From positions 1 through 17,724 of the forward strand of contig DCHK01000023.1 of NCBI GenBank assembly GCA_002315615.1: DNA of 17,724 bases, read 5' to 3'. The position numbers and the translations under genes are program-made. Below, one piece after another: positions 15,484-17,724 of the stretch (position 1 is its first letter; each line of letters begins with the position of its first letter). The notes beneath the pieces were generated by a model. That model saw only the letters and a list, made by a program, of their open reading frames with translations, was not told the origin of the DNA and did no database searches. This DNA is from Bacteroidales bacterium UBA1754. Lineage in GTDB: Bacteria > Bacteroidota > Bacteroidia > Bacteroidales > Paludibacteraceae.

Positions 15484-16524
15484 ATGTCAACTAACATAAA
15501 CATTTTAGGCATAGAATCGTCGTGCGACGACACTTCGGCAAGCATTATTCAAAATGGTTTTTTATTGTCGAATGTAGTTGCAAGTCAATCAGTTCACGAA
15601 TCGTACGGAGGCGTTGTACCAGAACTTGCATCACGCGCACATCAGCAAAATATCATTCCCGTAGTTCACGAAGCACTAAAACGGGCTGGCATACAAAAAG
15701 AGGAACTCACTGCAGTAGCATTCACACGTGGTCCTGGGCTGCTTGGTTCGCTAATGGTAGGAACATCGTTTGCCAAAGGTTTTGCACAAGCGCTTAACAT
15801 TCCAATAATCGATGTGAATCACCTACAAGCGCACGTAATGGCACACTTTATCAAAGAAAAAGATGTCGAAAATGTACAACCCGAATTTCCTTTTCTCTGT
15901 CTGCTTGTATCGGGCGGTAACTCGCAAATTATCAAGGTTGAAGCATACAACAAAATGACAGTTATCGGTCAGACAATAGACGACGCCGTAGGCGAAGCGT
16001 TCGACAAATGTGCCAAAGTGATGGGATTGCCCTATCCTGGAGGTCCTGTAGTGGATAAATTAGCAAAACTTGGAAATCCTAAAGCATTCACATTCAACAA
16101 ACCACACATCGAGGGATACGATTACAGTTTCAGTGGACTGAAGACTTCGTTTCTTTACACATTGAGAGATGAAATAAAAAAAGACCCCGACTTCGTAGAA
16201 AAACACAAAGAAGACCTTTGTGCATCGTTACAAGCAACTGTGATTGATATACTGATGACGAAACTAAAACGAGTTGCTAATGATTTGAATATCAAGCAAG
16301 TGGCTGTAGCCGGAGGCGTTTCTGCAAATTCTGGTTTGCGACAAGCATTCTACGACTATGCCGAGAAGTACGGATGGAAAGTTTTTATTCCAAAATTTTC
16401 GTACACTACAGACAATGCAGCAATGGTTGCCATAACAGGTTATTACAAATATCAAGACAAAGATTTTTGCGAACTTTCGGCACCTCCGTTTGCACGCATC
16501 AGTGCGAATATTAGTGGCGATTAA
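15484..16524 (+). CDS. tsaD: tRNA N6-threonylcarbamoyladenosine transferase TsaD
   Basis: TsaD, with TsaB and TsaE, transfers the threonylcarbamoyl group to A37 of ANN-decoding tRNAs. The 346 residues show the ASKHA-type ATPase fold of the Kae1/TsaD family. GIESSCDDTSAS at 9-20 is the N-terminal phosphate motif, and FTRGPGLLGSLMVG follows at about 80-93. The metal ligands lie in NHLQAHVMAHF (two His of the HxxxH type). LLVSGGNS and the later PYPGGPVVDKLA and VAGGVSANSGLR are also typical. The last conserved part includes TTDNAAMVA. The length agrees with the family. It is divergent from tamB and probably co-transcribed with the gene that starts 19 bp after its stop. TsaB and TsaE are not in the window. 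Confidence 0.97.
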   Translation: MSTNINILGIESSCDDTSASIIQNGFLLSNVVASQSVHESYGGVVPELASRAHQQNIIPVVHEALKRAGIQKEELTAVAFTRGPGLLGSLMVGTSFAKGFAQALNIPIIDVNHLQAHVMAHFIKEKDVENVQPEFPFLCLLVSGGNSQIIKVEAYNKMTVIGQTIDDAVGEAFDKCAKVMGLPYPGGPVVDKLAKLGNPKAFTFNKPHIEGYDYSFSGLKTSFLYTLRDEIKKDPDFVEKHKEDLCASLQATVIDILMTKLKRVANDLNIKQVAVAGGVSANSGLRQAFYDYAEKYGWKVFIPKFSYTTDNAAMVAITGYYKYQDKDFCELSAPPFARISANISGD

Positions 16525-16543
16525 CCTAACAACTCAAACGAAA

Positions 16544-17119
16544 ATGAATCCAAAAAAGAAAATATCCGACTTTCGCAAAGAACTGCAACGACAACACGGT
16601 GTGGTAGTTTTTTTCATTGTGCTGATTTTAAGCAATATACTATGGAAAATTCTTTTTCGCGGAGATGCCAACCATATATACAATGTTTCTTTTTTAGGAT
16701 TACACGATATTTCGTCGGCATTTGCAGTTGCCACCACCTACCTCACAAAAGTTGTAGTAGATTTTTTGCAACTTTTTGGTTTGCAAATCTTTGCTAACGA
16801 TACATACATTGCTTTCGCCAACGGAACAGGCGTGCAAGTAATTTGGGGTTGTACAGCCATCAAGCAAATGTTCATTTTCGCCTGCATCATTTTATGCTCT
16901 CGTGGTGCTTGGAAACACAAAGCGTGGTTCATCCCGACAGGTTGGATACTTATACATTGGATAAACGTGATACGTATTGCTTCGCTTGCACTCATATCGC
17001 AAAACCATATTGAATACGTCAATTTCTATCACATTTACGTTTTCAAATATGCCTTTTATGGCATCATTTTCCTTATTTGGGTCGTTTGGGATTTATTTTT
17101 TGCCGAAAGAAGAGGATAA
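16544..17119 (+). CDS. Archaeosortase/exosortase-family membrane protein
   Basis: This 191-residue protein is mostly membrane-embedded, with hydrophobic segments at about 20-37, 56-78, 99-117, 128-150 and 169-186. It carries the ordered catalytic pattern of the archaeosortase/exosortase family: Cys103 in VIWGCTAIKQMF, Arg144 in NVIRIASLAL, and His163 in FYHIYVFKYAFYGIIFLIWV. Members are thought to cleave and re-attach C-terminal sorting tails on exported proteins. The general layout is closest to the short exosortase-like proteins I recall from Bacteroidetes (XrtF-like), rather than the longer EpsH. It could equally be a separate subfamily. The ATG at 16544 is preferred over an earlier one at 16490, which lies inside tsaD and would add 18 residues. 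It lies 19 bp after tsaD with no promoter of its own. No recognised sorting-signal substrate is encoded in the window. Confidence 0.75.
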   Translation: MNPKKKISDFRKELQRQHGVVVFFIVLILSNILWKILFRGDANHIYNVSFLGLHDISSAFAVATTYLTKVVVDFLQLFGLQIFANDTYIAFANGTGVQVIWGCTAIKQMFIFACIILCSRGAWKHKAWFIPTGWILIHWINVIRIASLALISQNHIEYVNFYHIYVFKYAFYGIIFLIWVVWDLFFAERRG

Positions 17120-17128
17120 AAACTACAC

Positions 17129-17150
17129 TTATTGTTTTCAACAACAATAA
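17129..17150. terminator. Possible weak terminator between convergent genes
   Basis: TTATTGTT (17129-17136) and AACAATAA (17143-17150) form an 8-bp AT-rich stem with a 6-base loop, followed by AACTTTTCTTT on the plus strand. On the minus strand the stem is followed by GTGTAGTTTTT. The stem lacks GC strength, but its place 10 bases beyond the exosortase-like gene and 24 bases beyond the convergent gene fits a terminator. Confidence 0.4.
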
Positions 17151-17173
17151 AACTTTTCTTTATAATTTGCAAA

Positions 17174-17724
17174 TCAATACACCACCACGTATTGACTCAC
17201 TTTGAAGTCGCACAGGTAATAGCGTCCACACACTTGCGAGGTGGAATGAGGTTTATGATCGGGCACAAACTCGCAACGCCAATCGACAAAGATGTGCGGC
17301 GAACGTTCGTACACAAATTTAAAACTTTTTTCGGGAGTGAGAATCTCGTTGCAAGCCTTATTAAGTGCCTTATAGAAAGCACCTTGCAAATCAATGTGCG
17401 ACTGCCGTGTGGTGCAGGTATCGTCTAACTCTTTTTGTAGTTCCACAAACTGTTCGGCATAGTGCTTCAGGCATTCGTTCTTGTCTTGCATACTGGACAC
17501 TTTATCCATTTTCTGGCGACATTTTTTTGCCAAAGGTTCCAAACGCACATAGCAAGCACGCTCCATCGGCGTAAGTGTGGGCGCAGACTTTGGTGGCGCA
17601 GGTTCGCCATACATAACAGTTTTGTCAAGTTTCACTCCCCTAAGTCGGCTTTGCAATGTGGTATAAACCGTCAAGAACGAGTCGCGCGAGATGGTTTTCT
17701 CCACCTTATAGGCGTTGTAAATAA
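17174..17724 (-). CDS. Unrecognised Cys-rich protein, 3' part
   Basis: The reverse frame stays open from the right edge to the stop at 17174, giving the last 182 residues; a GTG at 17704 is in frame but the frame continues upstream with IYNAYK, so the true start is probably outside. I do not recognise the family. Visible are an adjacent pair of segments, Pro-rich PAPPKSAPTLTPMERACYV and a Lys/Cys helix (AKKCRQKMDKV), then a long, probably helical region with NECLKHYAEQFVELQKELD, and a C-terminal part with VDWRCEFVPDHKPH and QVCGRYYLCDFKV. Eight cysteines occur in 182 residues, unusual for a cytosolic protein in this genome. There is no membrane segment in the visible part. Base composition seems higher in GC than the neighbours: two 60-base rows counted by hand had 28 G/C each. 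It could be periplasmic or a zinc protein; neither is shown. Confidence 0.6.
   Translation of the reverse strand, partial: IYNAYKVEKTISRDSFLTVYTTLQSRLRGVKLDKTVMYGEPAPPKSAPTLTPMERACYVRLEPLAKKCRQKMDKVSSMQDKNECLKHYAEQFVELQKELDDTCTTRQSHIDLQGAFYKALNKACNEILTPEKSFKFVYERSPHIFVDWRCEFVPDHKPHSTSQVCGRYYLCDFKVSQYVVVY

Noticed and set aside
16490..16543. Earlier ATG for the exosortase-like protein inside tsaD
   Set aside because: It would overlap the 3' end of tsaD by 35 bp and add 18 residues without helping the membrane topology; the ATG at 16544 is well placed 19 bp after the tsaD stop.
1..17724. CRISPR array, tRNA, rRNA, insertion sequence or phage genes
   Set aside because: No spaced identical repeats, tRNA-like cloverleaf, rRNA segments, transposase or phage structural motifs were seen. 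The gaps between genes are all below 200 bp.

Overview
The window looks like a stretch of chromosome from a member of the Bacteroidota, probably Bacteroidales. It is AT-rich and has almost no Shine-Dalgarno sequences. Eight of the gene or operon starts are preceded by a match to the Bacteroidetes -7 promoter box TAnnTTTG. Typical gene families of the phylum are present: PorQ of the type IX secretion system, a Bacteroidetes-type large PurL, DUF5683, and a TamB next to tsaD. No rRNA, tRNA, insertion sequence, phage gene or CRISPR array was seen. Most of the window is core genome. The less ordinary parts are an archaeosortase/exosortase-like gene near the right end, an unrecognised Cys-rich protein running off the right edge, a small orphan protein at 2.6 kb, and unexplained repeats upstream of parA.

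Layout, left to right. (1) 1-781, minus: the 5' part of purL (purine synthesis), divergent from an outer-membrane OmpA-type protein (874-2451) that carries an extra SPOR-like tail. Their promoters are packed into 92 bp. (2) 2579-2848: a small orphan protein with its own promoter, convergent with a TonB-like energy transducer (3005-3700, minus); the two share a bidirectional terminator. (3) 3849-6469: an apparent operon porQ-cmk-ispH, joining a type IX secretion outer-membrane protein to CMP kinase and the last step of the MEP isoprenoid pathway. (4) 6471-10688, minus: an apparent five-gene operon parA-parB-DUF5683-lytic transglycosylase (MltD-like, LysM)-merR. It combines chromosome segregation with cell-wall remodelling, and its 3' end meets ispH with one base between stop codons. 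(5) 10874-15361, minus: tamB, a 1495-residue envelope protein with an apparent TTG start, divergent from tsaD (15484-16524, tRNA t6A modification). (6) 16544-17119: a membrane protein with the Cys/Arg/His pattern of archaeosortases/exosortases, 19 bp after tsaD. (7) 17174-17724, minus: the 3' part of an unrecognised Cys-rich protein.

Much of the window serves the cell envelope: the OmpA-type anchor, TonB energy coupling, PorQ, the lytic transglycosylase, TamB and the exosortase-like protein. The remainder is essential housekeeping (purL, cmk, ispH, parAB, tsaD). I did not find a clear, wholly new multi-gene system. The best candidate for something poorly described is the exosortase-like protein, whose substrates are not in the window and which sits in a genome that also carries a type IX secretion gene.
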